Shown: positions 43,011 to 55,100, counted from the stretch's first letter. The stretch is 64,000 nt of DNA from Larix kaempferi (GCA_027924585.1 BSBM01000150.1:18458001-18522000), one strand, 5' to 3'. Program-made: numbers and translations. The notes: a model not told the origin generated them from the sequence alone.

Positions 43011-44419
43011 TTAAGTTATTTTTTATTATTTGTATCCATTTAAATTTAAATCTATATAAAAATATAAATGGAATTTATTTTATTATTATATTTTAAATTT
43101 AAATTTAATTCAGGAAGAGTTCATTTACTTTAAAAAAAAAGATAAATGGAGATATACAAAAATTTAAATGAAATTTATTTTAATTTAATTTATTATTACA
43201 TTTTTACTTTAAATTTAATTTATAAACATTTCATTACTTTAAACAAATGATTTTGAGTGGGGAGGGATCAAATATGCAAACCTTTCGCTACTAAACTATG
43301 GCATACATCCCTCTCATAACTATACTTCAAACATTTACTTTTCTATTCTTTTATTTTTTTACACATCCCACTTACCACTATACTACTATACATACTGATA
43401 CATTGTGGATGCAATAAATGGTAGAAAGAAATCTATACATTATTTAAAATAAAAAAAATCTATACATGATTTAAGTCTATTATGTTTCATAATTTTTTCA
43501 AGGTAATGTCACCTCATGATTTATAAAGCTTAAGTGCCCTCATATTTATTATATATTACATTGACATTGCAAACCTTTATAGTGTTGAAAATAATATTTA
43601 TAATAAATAATAATAGATGTTAGTAATAAAAATGTTTTTATATTTATGGAGATTATTCATTTATATAAAAAAATTATAAGTTTTTATTTTATTTATTTAT
43701 TTAGATTTAGATTTATGAGAATAGAATTATAAAAAATATATAAATATAATTTATTTTCCTTTTTACATTTTTATTTTAAATTTAATTCATAAACAATCTA
43801 TTTACTTTAAAAAAAAATATTATGATAAATGGTAAAAGGTAAATGGGATCTATACATTAAGTCTATTACATTTCATAATTTATTGGAGGATAGTGTCACC
43901 TCATGGTTTATAAAGCTCAAGTGCCCTCATGTATTATATATATGACATTGACATTGCAAATCTTATTATATAGAAACTAATGTTTATAATAAATAATAAC
44001 ACAATAAATGTTTTTATATCTATATTTATGGAATAATGAGATGAAAAAAATTATATAAATAGAAATATTATATATAAAATATTGTTATTATATATATATA
44101 TATATATAGATATAGATATAATTTATTTATAGTATGTTAAAATAATGTTATAATATATATAACCTTTTTCTTAAAATATATCATTTTTGAACATTTGAGA
44201 AGATGCAATCTTTTTGAGTTCTTAATAAATTTATGTAACATAAATCATTATGTTTAGAAACACTTTCTATAGTTTAAGTGCGTGAGATGTGTCACGTCTG
44301 TAACATGATTTGGCACATGTCAACTCCAAAAAAATAAATATATAAAAAAATTATAAAACAAAGTACATGTTGTCTCTAAGTTTAAATTGGTTACATTATA
44401 AAGCACATCTATACTAGTA
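43011..44419. repeat. AT-rich DNA with 386-bp direct repeat
   Basis: The block starting TTAAGTCTATTATGTTTCAT at 43471 recurs at 43857 (TTAAGTCTATTACATTTCAT). Both continue with GTCACCTCATG, TTATAAAGCT and AAGTGCCCTCAT. Related AT-rich phrases (TTTAAATTTAATTCATAAAC) appear at about 43095, 43200 and 43785, so older units may exist. A TA microsatellite lies at 44091-44120. No gene. Confidence 0.7.
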
Positions 44420-44548
44420 TAGATCCATCTTAACTATGGCTCTATCAAGCACCTAGAGGTGAAAACCCCTTAACTTGGGGAAAGGTTTGCACCTCGAGGG
44501 ATTTGAACCCTATCGATGCTTGATAGAGCTAGAGTTAAGATGGATCTA
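44420..44548. repeat. Foldback element, 129 bp (copy 2)
   Basis: 31-bp inverted ends with two mismatches: TAGATCCATCTTAACTATGG on the left and TTAAGATGGATCTA on the right. On the minus strand the interior reads GGTTCAAATCCC, close to a tRNA-type B box, so it may descend from a tRNA-like repeat instead of being a DNA transposon MITE. No TSD is obvious. Confidence 0.65.
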
Positions 44549-45433
44549 TGTTGGTTCCAATCACAATGACTACATCAAAATAATTTTGCTTAAAAACGAA
44601 AAAATGACCACATTGAAATCACTCATCTAAAAATTTTAAAAAACATTTACAAAATCAAAATGGTGAATTGTAATAAGGTAATAATCATGTTCACTAATAA
44701 TGCATATAAAATAATGCAATGAAATTTAATGATGAATTACATATATATTACAAAGTAATCAATCTTAATATGTATTCTTATGTTTTTCTTAAATCCATTG
44801 ATGCCTCATTTTCCATCTTCTCATATCGATCATATTTGTAAGGAGATTGAGTTCAAATACTATTCGTCCTTAATTCAATATATTGTTGTAAATGTGAGTC
44901 TTGTCTCTCTTTATTTCCAATATTTATACTTTTTTTCTCCAATGTTAATTCTTTGACTTATGGATCGTCAAACCCAAGCAACTTTCAATTGAAATTTTCC
45001 TCATTTGCATCATTGTAACATCTTCATCTATGAAATTTAATGATGAATTACATGTATATTTAACTAAATGATATCATATAGAATGCAATATCATGAGATT
45101 AGTACATCTTAACAATACTATTATATCATATTGCATTTCCCAATGCATAATTTTCAAATTAGAGGGATGTTAGATCATAATGAAAATCTCCATCCAAAGA
45201 CATAGATCAATAGATCATAGATGTTCCTCATTGTAAGCAATGCATATTAATAATACTAGGAAAGAACATTCCTAAAATCAAATCAATGCAACAAACTTTG
45301 ATTACTAAATTCCCACATTAAAATATTCAATGCAAATGTAAAGTCAAATTAGGGTTTGACTATTTAACTCTAGTAATTCTATCTAATCGGATAACTATGG
45401 TAACTAAATCAAATTTAAGTTTTGACTATTTAA
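44549..45433. other. No gene; AT-rich DNA
   Basis: I see no ORF, repeat structure or motif worth naming here. Confidence 0.5.
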
Positions 45434-45446
45434 TTGAATGATGTCA
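45434..45446. repeat. Target site duplication of SINE (left)
   Basis: TTGAATGATGTCA; the right copy at 45675-45687 is TTGAATCATGTCA (12 of 13 identical). Confidence 0.85.
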
Positions 45447-45674
45447 GACCCAAGGGGTAGCTCAATTAGTTGGAGTATGAGTCCAAAGACCATTGATATT
45501 GAGGTCGGAGGTTCAATTCTCATGAATCAAACCCCCTGGGTCCTTCGTGGTTAGGTTTCCAAAAACGGATTCTATAGGGAGAGTCACCTTCATTTCCCCC
45601 CCCTAGAATTGTTACTGTGGATGTAGCGAGCCCCGGCCATAATTGTCGGGGTTGTGAACCACACGAAAAAAAAT
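45447..45674 (+). mobile_element. tRNA-derived SINE, about 228 bp
   Basis: Begins GACCCAAGGGGTAGCTC. It has an RNA polymerase III A box, TAGCTCAATTAGTTGG (45458-45473), and a B box, GGTTCAATTCTC (45510-45521), 52 bp apart. A non-tRNA body follows, with GCGAGCCCCGGCC and GTCGGGGTTGTGAACC, and an A-rich tail CGAAAAAAAA. Flanking 13-bp duplications match at 12 positions, as expected for LINE-mediated insertion. It is too diverged from any tRNA to fold as one. This is the only SINE seen in the window. Confidence 0.88.
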
Positions 45675-45687
45675 TTGAATCATGTCA

Positions 45688-46449
45688 TAAAAATGGGCAT
45701 AATGGATGGATGAACCATGGAGTTTTGGCTCCAACAATGACTCAATGAATAGATCATAGATGCCATTCTACTCGTCTAACTATGGTTATTCTATCTACTC
45801 AAGTAAATGGGGTTCAACGAAAATTTTAGGGGTGAAATTTTTCCCATTGGCAAAATTTAAGCGGTTTCAAAGTTTTATTAGGTAAATTTTTTTTATTGTA
45901 TTATTATTATTATTATTATCTTTTGCCCCCATTTATTTTAAAAAATTATGTCCAGAGGGTTATCCCATGTGCATTTACCAGGAATAGGGAAAAGCGTTGA
46001 TTTTGTCCCATGAAATTTCGACTATGGATTTCCACTCGCCCTGATTTTTAGGAATGGGTATTTCTTGGGTCGATGTTTCCCTCCTTGTTTGATATCAATC
46101 AAGTTTGCTCCCATTTGTCCCAATTTCATGGAGCATGGATTTTTTTTGGGCATGCAATGAAACCATCCATTGAATTTTTTGAGAGCATTGAAGTATAGAA
46201 TGTTGAGCCTCCTATTTCAGGTAGTGCTTCAAACGACTAGTTTTATTGTAGCTATATTTTTAGATTGAGGGGGTTGGTTAGGTCCCATGCAATTTGTGAA
46301 AAATGATTATACATTGAGTGTGCTAGGATAAATGAGTTACACACTTTGATCAAGTACTCAAATGTATATTGCAAACATATATGAAATCATCTATATATTT
46401 TATCTATGAGGTTTGAACTTAGTTGCATACAAGTAGTGGTGATGAGTAA
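45688..46449. other. No gene recognised
   Basis: Includes a TTA microsatellite at about 45898-45920. No convincing ORF. Confidence 0.45.
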
Positions 46450-46731
46450 ACTCGTGTGAAGTTACTGGAACAAATAAAATTTGTTCACTACAAAAATACC
46501 CAATGTAAATAGGCCAAATAGTCCATAAATGACCAAATATGTAATAAATATATATATGTAAGAGATGATGATTAATTACAAATAAGAGAGCCCATATATA
46601 TGGTCTTTTAAAGGGAACAAGTAACTCTTTGTAAAGAGCCGCAACTTTTAGGAATTATTATTATTTTTATTTACTATTAATTATTATTTATTTATTTATT
46701 ATTGTTTATGTATTTTTTATTCATAACATTG
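46450..46731 (-). repeat. Probable LTR fragment of gypsy C
   Basis: On the minus strand the sequence TGTTATGAATAAAAAATAC starts at 46731, directly after AATAGGAAGGCAA. It contains CCATATATATGGGCTCTC (near 46600), a TATA-like box. The residues before it (GGACATAAC on the minus strand) resemble the end of a gypsy polyprotein. The other end of the LTR cannot be placed with confidence. Confidence 0.5.
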
Positions 46732-46739
46732 CCTTCCTA

Positions 46740-47800
46740 TTAGAGATGTTATGTCCTCAAAGTATGATTATGGAAAACTTTTATCCCTCTTTCTTGCTCA
46801 TAACACCTTCTCATAATATTCGATGTTGGTAGCTATGACACTTGACAAAATGAGATGATACATTCTTTTAAACATTGAGTGAAATGGTGTGTCATTTGTG
46901 AAGTGGTTCATTTGAGATCTTCCTTCAATGTTTGTTGATCGATTGTTTGGATAGAGCTTCTCATTTTCTACTTCCATACAAGTTGTCGATTTCGTTTTTG
47001 CTCTCTTTCAAGGTGGTAGTTAGTTTGTTTGTAGGAATAATATTGTTTATTTTCCTCTTGAATTTGTCGTCGATCATAATGACTCTTGTGATTAGGATGG
47101 CGATAAGGTACTCGAGTCACTTGCGGAGTGTTTGCAGAAACTTCAACTTTTGGTGCTACTGGAAATTTATTGGTCGATACCTTTCCAATGTAAGTGTCTT
47201 TTGGAATTTGAACATTGATTGGATATGTACTAGTTCCCTTTTCCGAGTTCTAGACTTGTATCTTGGATTCCGTCTCTACTTCAATAGTTTCGGTCATTGT
47301 TTCTTTGTCAACCTTTGATTCTTTTCTATTAAGTTTCTCTACCCTTTCTTGGAACGACTTCTTATCAATATTTAACTTCTTAATTTGTGTAAGCAAGTCA
47401 TGATTATGTATCCTTAAGTGTAAGAGTTCTTCCTTATAGTCTGACTTGTCGACTTCATTTTGGTTATCTTGATTTTTGTGCTCTCTTTCTCTTAAGCTTT
47501 TTATTTGCTCTAATAATTCTTGCTTAACCCTTTTTAAGGAGGTGATTTCTTCCTCTTTTCTTGATAATTCTTTTTGAAGATCTCGATTCTCTTCTTGTAA
47601 ATTTTGATTGCATTGTGCTTTATCCTTTGTCTTCTTGATTTGAACAAGTAATTTTTTACCATGAACTCTTAGACAAGAGTGTCGAATTCCTTCTGCATCT
47701 TCTGTATTGATTTATGATCTTATTGTGAAATCACCTTCGAGATATCTTTGAAGTATTCAAATGACACAACTTATGAATTTGACTTCATTGTTACATCCTG
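46740..47800 (-). pseudogene. Coiled-coil ORF downstream of gypsy C integrase
   Basis: The minus strand encodes a highly charged coiled coil, without a start codon in that frame: NLQEENRDLQKELSRKEEE (about 47565-47610), VKQELLEQIKSLRERE, LLTQIKKLNIDKKSFQERV and ETMTETIEVETESK, stopping near 47258. Upstream in another frame is EYFKDISKVIS and SIQKMQKEFDTLV. It begins where the integrase breaks off. It may be an accessory ORF like those of gypsy A and E, or the gag of a second element joined by deletion. The plus-strand open frame at 46932-47318 is its shadow. Confidence 0.6.
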
Positions 47801-47814
47801 AAATGTGATTACCT

Positions 47815-48375
47815 ATTTGTCTTTTGCATTCTTAAGAGGAATTTCCTCTTCCCATTTTGTGAAATAATCAGTCATTGTTAATATAAAAGTGTATCCAACA
47901 AAAGATGGAGGATTGATTGGACCGATGAAATCCAACCGTCATTTTACAAATGGAAAGTCAAGGAAGACAGTTTGTAAGGGCATGGCAAAAAATTGATTCC
48001 TACCTAGACATCTTTGGCATTCTTCACAAGTTTGAGCAAACTTATATGAATAAGAAATAACATGGGGCCAATAAAAACTAGCTCTTAAAATTGTGTAGGC
48101 TATGGATCTAGCTGCAAAATGTCCACCGATGTGCAATTTATAATCATATGATCCATGTATTTATTTTAAGATGTTTTTAGTTGATGAGTCATAAACACAA
48201 TGTAAAATCATTCCATCAAAATTCCTATGAAAAAGAGAACTTCCAAGGATTACATATTTAGAAGTTTCGAGACGAAGCCTTCTTCTTTGATGGATTTCTA
48301 ATTTTTTTGGACATCTTTGAAAATGTAAGCAATAAATAATATCCTTATACCAAGGATGATTGATTAAAGGTATAT
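47815..48375 (-). pseudogene. Gypsy C integrase, truncated
   Basis: Minus strand, in order: a linker with YVILGSSLFHRNFDGM, then the zinc-binding domain HIGGHFAARSIAYTILRASF and CEECQRCLG (HHCC complete). The catalytic core opens with DFIGPINPPSF, holding its first Asp, then TMTDYFTKWEEEIPLKNAK. The protein then stops and jumps to unrelated sequence near 47815, so the second Asp and the Glu are missing. Two stops lie inside. The order and style fit Tat-like Ty3/gypsy elements. Confidence 0.85.
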
Positions 48376-49095
48376 TTACAGATTCGGTGACAAAGATTTC
48401 AGAAAGAGATTCATCAAAGTTAATCCAATGTCTACAGAAATTGTTTCACCTATTTTTCTTTTTGATTCTTCTAATTTTTTAATTTTTGGATCACTTACAT
48501 CACTAGAAGAAAAAGAATTTTCCAAAGGAGTTAATCGTTTAGGAAATTTATCATTTTCTATTGAGATAAACTCTTTTTGTTTTAATTCTTTATTATGTAC
48601 AAAAGTGCGAATACTTTCGTCATCCAAAAATACCTACCATGATTCATTGTTATCAGGAAAATGTGGCCTATATATAGACAAGAATTTACAATCTGGTTTT
48701 CCAGGCAAAAAAAGCTTGGAAGGGCATGTAGCATATACAACTAGTCTATCAGCCAAAGAATTCAACTCTCTTTTGATATGTGTTATATTAAAAGACAAGT
48801 AATTTGAAATTAGGAATCTAGTTGCTTGTGTATATCTCTTTAAATACTTATTAGAAGGGATATAAATACCTTTAATAAGATTGATAATTAATTCAAAATC
48901 CCCATAAATGGAAACACGATAGAATCCAATATTATAAGCATTTTCAAGTCCTAATATTAGAGCTTCAAATTTGGTTATGTTATTTGTACAAGAGAACTCA
49001 AGCCTATAAGAAAAATTGTGAATTTTGCCAACGGGTGAAATCAAAATCATACCTGCTCCGTTGCCTTTGTTTGAACAAGCACCGTCAAAATGCAT
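48376..49095 (-). pseudogene. Gypsy C RNase H (archaeal type) and linker
   Basis: 48634-49095 is an open minus-strand piece beginning MHFDGACSNKGNGAGMILIS. This is the DG-A-x-x-x-x-G start of the second, archaeal-type RNase H carried by Tat-lineage gypsy elements. It continues with TKFEALILGLENA, YGDFELIINLIKG and ELNSLADRL, which supply the further acidic residues. A stop separates it from a linker at 48376-48627 of 83 codons. The RT and first RNase H that should precede it are absent: the next piece upstream is protease. Confidence 0.85.
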
Positions 49096-49172
49096 GTGTC
49101 AAACTTTGTTTTCAAATTCAAAGATGAGTAATTTTAGTTCTTCATCTTCTTCTGAGAAGATAGAATATACTC

Positions 49173-49850
49173 TTAAACTTTCTCTATGTGATAAACATGA
49201 GATTGGGGTATAGATTCAATGTACGGAGAAATTCCGTCTTCCCTAAGGAAAATTATATTCTTTCCATTCTGAGGGAGAGACATATGTGTCCCATCATTGG
49301 AAATGTAACCACCTACTAAAACTTGCCAGTCTCTTCCTAAAATTATTGAAAAATTATTGACTAGCATATCAATTACTTGAAGTTGCAAATAGTCTTAATT
49401 TCTGGATGAGCACAAAGAGATAAAGTTAGACATTTGATTTCACCAACAGTGGTTTCATGTTGACTGTTATAGGATAGCAAATTTCTTGAATATTCATTAG
49501 TGCGTGATAAACCTAGTTCTTCCATTATCCTTTTAGGTATTACATTTGGACCAGGTCCACCATCAACTAGACAATGATGTGCAATTTTATCATATATTTT
49601 TACAGAAAGGTAGAAAGGAAGGTTCCTAATACTACCTTTAGGGTTGAAAGCTATTAATTTATTTACATTGATCTCCTCTTTCGATCCTTCTTCAGACAAA
49701 TTAGCAATAGTTTCGGATTTTCCTTCCATAAAAATTTTAAGATGCTTTTGTTGTTCAGGAACAGATAACATATCAAGCAAAGTAGCAGTTGTCTTAATGT
49801 TTGAAAGTTGTTTTAAAATGTTATCTTTTGATGGAGTGTTAGTTGAATTT
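49173..49850 (-). pseudogene. Gypsy C protease region
   Basis: The minus-strand piece 49373-49780 has LDMLSVPEQQKHLKIF and then the active-site region HCLVDGGPGPNVIPKRIMEE. The DGG form is usual for Tat-like proteases. A frame change leads to 49173-49388 with NNFSIILGRDWQVLVG, the GRDW phrase that closes the domain. Just downstream the element jumps directly to RNase H at 49095, an internal deletion of the whole RT. Confidence 0.82.
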
Positions 49851-50036
49851 ATGGGTTGACCCAGATTCGGTGAAGTTCTTTTGTAGACCCAACGAAATCC
49901 CCTTCACTGGCCCTTTCGGAATGAACCTGCGAACAAGCTGAAGTATCACCCGAAGCGAAGATGGGTGGTTACCGAATCATGTTTCTATAACCTTGGTGAT
50001 GCGCGGATGTGATATGAGAACTTCTGGTGTATTCCT
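49851..50036 (-). other. 5' remnant of gypsy C before element D
   Basis: A short Pro/Ser-rich minus-strand stretch upstream of the protease. It is not open and is cut off by the start of element D at 50037. Confidence 0.4.
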
Positions 50037-51371
50037 TGTCATGTCCCCATCTTGACCCTATTGCATTAATATTGTTAATTATGTAAATGTTGTCATTTAG
50101 TCATGGTGAGGAGCTCAAGGCCAAGGCCCCGCCATTGATTTATCGTTTTATGTATCGGCAATTAGAATAGATGCATATGGTTCTTGTGCTAGTTGTGCAC
50201 AATGTAGAATCGGACATCATGTAAATATGCAACTTTTAATGAAAAACCCACAACCAGCTATGCAATGCAACAAAGAGATGGGGGCATGATCTTTATAAGG
50301 AATAGGGAGGAAAATAACCAAACCCTTGAGCCATGGTGTTAAGCCATTTCATTGAGGAAACCCATGAACTCTCAACTACCCATTTGGTCTCATGCACCCA
50401 ATCATTTAATTCTTCCAAGAATTGGTTGAGACAATTAATGCCTTGGGATGGGAGAGGTATGGCTGTCAATTTTCGTGTATGGGTAAGACAGCAACCTGGG
50501 AAATCGAGTTTTGGTTGGCTGGGCAAGAAAACCCCCACGAAATTGGCCCAAAGCCATTCTTCACCCATGGCATTCATCCTCTCACGTAGTCTGAGCTTGT
50601 TGGGGTTTTATCCTTCACGTTTTTCACCATTTCCTGCATTATTCCATGCCTGCAAACTCGTTTTTGGTTAGCTCAGTGGTTGGGAGAAGAGAGACATGAT
50701 CTTTGGGGTTATGGAGGCCGTTTTTGTCCACGAAATGCCCATGAGCATTTTTCTGAAAACGATTCTACTCTCCTGGGGTTGATTTCCCATTCTCTCCTTT
50801 TCGTTTTTGGTTGCCCACGTTTTTCTGGAACTGGTAGAAACCCATTGTTGGGAACTTCACTATATAAGCGTTTTTCCCATTCCCAACACTTACACTTTTG
50901 TTGTTATATGCATCCATCTCCTAGCAGCCTCAGAAACCCAACTGCTGGTTGGTATGGCTGATTCTAGTGTATCTATGGCTATGTGAGACCCTGTTGTTCC
51001 CTAGTTCCTTATGGAGATCATGCCCAGCTTGGGGGTGGCAGTGGTGCTGAGAGATTGAAGAGCACACTGGCCTATGGTTTTGTGGAACATTGCAGAAGCG
51101 TAGCTGGTTGCTCAAGGACTATTTGGTTTAAAGATAAGTATTCTCATTTGCTATTTCTGCAATGTCTACACTTAATGGCTATCATGAAAATGCTGGATGT
51201 GTGTTCATTCTGCACATGATTTACTTCCGCTGGGTTTTTAAAATCTTTATGCATCTTCATATCTCCATTATATTATGTGAATGCTTATGAAATAAGTTTA
51301 TGGGGCTGGATGCCCGGTTTTAGCCTCACGATCCTCTCCATTGCACTGGTATGATGGGTGGGGATGTGACA
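50037..51371 (+). repeat. 5' LTR of element D
   Basis: 1335 bp, starting TGTCATGTCCCCATC and ending GGATGTGACA. A TATA-like CTATATAAGCG lies near 50860. The open frames at 50333-50671 and 50680-50961 recur in the 3' LTR but show no known domain. Confidence 0.85.
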
Positions 51372-51374
51372 GAA

Positions 51375-51392
51375 TGGTATTAGAGCGAGGTT
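51375..51392 (+). other. Primer binding site of element D
   Basis: TGGTATTAGAGCGAGGTT, 3 bp after the LTR. It is close to the initiator tRNA-Met type, with one C-to-T change at the seventh base. Confidence 0.8.
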
Positions 51393-51534
51393 GCAGCATT
51401 GGGCCTCTATGGGCCAAATCCAATTACAGTCACCTCTGAAAGAAAGAAAGTTTTCAAATTTTTCCTAAGTCTGTTTGAAAATTTTGTTTTGGAAAATTCG
51501 TTTAAGTCTGTTTCGGAGAGAATTCTCGAATGTC

Positions 51535-52125
51535 TTCCGCCACTACGGAAGCATTCGACGAATTGCCTCGAAACTGCGGAAGCATTCCGCGAGTTTTTCC
51601 GCAACGCGGAGGAGTTTGGGAAGTCGCCCTGAAATTTGCGGAAGGAATTCTCTTCCAAAATTTGCGGAAGGATTCCGCGAGTTGTCCCGCAATGCAGAAA
51701 AATTCGGCGAAATGCTCCGAAAAAGCAGAAAAATTTTCTAAGTTTTTGGCATCGAAAGGAAATTTTCGGAAGGAATTCTCTTCCGAAATTACGGAAGGAA
51801 TTTTCTTCCGAACTGCGGAAAGATTCCGCAAGTCGTTCCGCAACTGCGGAAGACTTCGCCGAGTTGTTCCGCAACTGCGGAAGACTTCGGAGAATCGTTC
51901 CGCAACTACGGAAGGCTTCGGCGAATCGTTCCGCAATTACGGAAGGCTTCCGCGAACCTCCCCGAAACTGCGGAAGACTTCACAAAATCGTCCTGAAATT
52001 TCGGAAGCATTCGGTGAACCGTTCCGAAACTGCGAGAGCATTCACCGAATCGCTCCGCAATGGAAGCGTTCCACGAATGGCTCCGCAATTGCGGGAGCCT
52101 TCGCCGAATGGCTCTGAAAAAAAGA
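51535..52125. repeat. 31-bp hairpin-forming repeat array
   Basis: Units have a 31-bp period, clearest at 51836, 51867, 51898, 51929 and 51960. Each is centred on CTTCCGCAACTGCGGAAG or a variant, a perfect or near-perfect palindrome with 8-bp arms around AC. Outer units are more degenerate. Frames are open on both strands (for example 51530-52117 and 51407-51874), but the repeat explains them. Confidence 0.9.
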
Positions 52126-55100
52126 GTAAAGTGACCAAAACTTGATTTTTGGATAGCATGAGCATCCGGGCTCAGAATGGAATGATTCCTGTGGGGCTCG
52201 GAGGCCATTGACGAAGGCCATGAAAGAACCAGTGAAGACCCCAAGCCCATTACACTCTGATTTGACAGAAAATGGATAATAGTGACTTTTGAAGGACGGA
52301 GTCCCGAAGCTTGAAGGAAGGTCGGTTTGAGCTGAAATTGATCAGGCGCGGCCATGAAGCAGGCATAGTGTTAACTTCATAATCTTGGAGCCAAAATCCA
52401 AAGGATGTGGAGTCAGGGTGAGCAAGAAGGCCAAAAAGCACTGTTCCAGGCCACTTTTTCAGGATTTTGAAAAGCTGGTGGACAGTAAAAATGACCCTAG
52501 ATGTGGGAATCAAAAAAATTACTAAACTAGACATTTCATACTCTCATTAAGACAGACAATTTCAGTTAGACGAAGATTTCCCAGAAATGCACCATTTGGG
52601 AGATAGCCATTTTTGGCCCAAAATTTGGAATTTTGGAAAAATGTGAAAAGTAAGAAGTAGTAAAACCCAGAAATTCATAGAAGATGAATAGTGCATCGGA
52701 ATTGAAATCCCTAAATTGCTGAGTGTTCCTTGTTATATGGACTAACTTCGCCCGATAGATATGTTTTTGTGATTCCTCATATATTTTCTTCCGCAGGTGG
52801 CTAAAGTTGGCATTCTAGACCAAAATGCAACTGTGTAAAATGTGCAGAATTAGAGTGAAAGTTGTCATTTTTGAAAAGATGCAGTTCCCGCACCCGATGT
52901 CGGAATGGAGCATGAAGATAGGCATTGGAAAGCTTGTCCAGCAGGGAACAATGATGCATGACCAGAGTTTGAATGAGGTCTACATATATCATAGATATTT
53001 AGTGCATAAGAGTGCCAGCGGCTGTTTTGACAAACAAATTTTCTTGTCAATATGGGCAATTTCTACAATTGCATGATATGGAAGAGGAATTCCATGTGAC
53101 GATGAGGGATCGAAAAGGGAAGAATTCCTTAAACCCCTGTTTGTTATCATACTTATAATTATGAAATTGTCATATGGCATAAAAATGTTAAAAATGTAAG
53201 GGATTATATAGATGCATATGCACTAGATGGCATCTTAACAAACATTGCATAGTGCATATGGAAATACTTGTGCATAAATGGGATATTTCATATTGGTAAC
53301 ATAATGAAGTCTACATATGCAATGAACCACTAATGGAGAATATTGTGGTTGATAATCACTATTGATGTTGGTATTGGTTGTAGGACCAAAGATAACAAAG
53401 AGCATGGCTAATGTGCTGAGGATGTTGTTGCATGAAGCCAACAACCTTATGCAGAAAGGATGGTGCAACAAATCTATGATCATAAAGTTGGAAAAAGGAC
53501 TGAGCAGCCTTGGTAATAGGCCAACTGATCAGGTAACATCAAGTGATGTAAACGACAGCCATACAGGTAATGGTTATTGGTGCATAAATTGTAGGAATAA
53601 GGAAAGAGGATTTGGTAAGATTCCTTCAACTATGTTTGAATTATGTTGAAAGCATAGCACTCATAACTTAATGCAAGGTAGAATTGAGGAAATGTGCATT
53701 AAGATATTGTGCACAATATTGTGGTTATGAATTGAGGGAATACACATTAAAAGATTATGTGAGTGATGTAAATGTGCATGCATAGATATAGGTGCACGTG
53801 ATGAGATGCATTGTGAGAATGCATGAGTGTGATGTATGTTTCATTGCAATTAGATAATAGATGGAATGGTGAACTATTATCAATCTTAAGATCAAGAGAA
53901 TAATTGCATAAAATGATGAAATCGAACCATGCAACTCTAGTATGGTAATAATTCACAGGAAGTAGATGGTTGGCGATATTAAAATGTTTCTGTGACTGTG
54001 GCAGCAATGAAATTATTATATGCATAAAAACTTACAAAGCATTTGGCTGATTGGAGTTTCAGATTTCAGGTAGATTGCTTTGGGCATGGAAAATATGGAT
54101 AAGTCCATGATGAAGATTGGAATCTACCATGAACAAGAGCCAAACAATATGAGGATAGCCTCATTGCTAAGCAAATCAATTTCTGTGGGAGACAGAATTG
54201 TAAAATTCATGTTGAATTTAATTATTAATGTTATTGATTGGTTATGAAACAATCATATTTGAAGCTTATTGCTAAATGTTGCTGACTGTTTGGCTATTTG
54301 ATGAAGTGTGCCAGGATGACACGTTGCAGGAAGACCATGCGTGATGGCCTGCAGAAGCCAAACTAGATGGGAAGGATCCCATGTTTTGAAAATGGGTTAT
54401 GGGTGAAACGCCATTGTTAATGTCTCAGCCAAACCGCATGTCGGTAAACCATGAAAGTGAAATGGTAAAGCTATGCCCAGAGGGCATGTGAGAGACATCT
54501 GCAAAATGAATGAGTATTATGTGACCCTAGACAAGAACATTCATGTCTAAATTATTAGGGTTAATATGCAGAGCATGCTCTATCTTATTTATATCATTGC
54601 AAACTGCTTGAGTATGATTAGGGCCTACATGGCGCACATCGGAAAGGGGGTGCACACCTTTTCTGGTGTTGGGTCATGATAGGGTTTTCAATATTGACTA
54701 CACCCTAAGGGAATGGACGCATTCCTGGTGTTTCAATACTTGGTAGTGAATGATATGGAATATGGTTAAGAATTGAACAGCCATACTGATGAGCTTGCTT
54801 ATCCTTCTTGTGTTGTCAGCCTACACAGATGCAGATTGATACTGCACATTAAAGGGCAAAATGAAGAAGGGTACGCAAAGGGACTGTATGGGAATTGGAA
54901 ACCTTTCTATGCTCACGTGAAATATTACCAGATGGCATGGACAGGCCCGAAGAGCTCTGTAATAAGAGAAGGTATCATCCTTGTGTGAGTAGGGGTCATG
55001 TTAACCTGCAGTCAAGAAAGTACCTATAAATTTCCTAAAAGGAACCACCGATTTGCACAAGAGAAGGAGTGGCGTCCTTGTATAAAACAAGAGTTGATGT

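Noticed and set aside
45447-45530. Functional tRNA gene
   Set aside because: A and B boxes are present, but the acceptor and anticodon stems do not pair, and the flanking duplications with an A-rich tail identify a SINE.
46932-47318. 128-codon hydrophobic plus-strand ORF resembling a membrane protein
   Set aside because: The opposite strand encodes a gypsy-associated charged coiled coil in this stretch, so the hydrophobic frame is probably its complement.
50333-50961. ORFs in the 5' LTR of element D, repeated at 57880-58509
   Set aside because: They recur only because both LTRs carry them, differ by frame-changing variants, and show no domain.
51407-52355. Several ORFs of 140-195 codons on both strands
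   Set aside because: All lie over the 31-bp hairpin array; both strands are open for the same reason.
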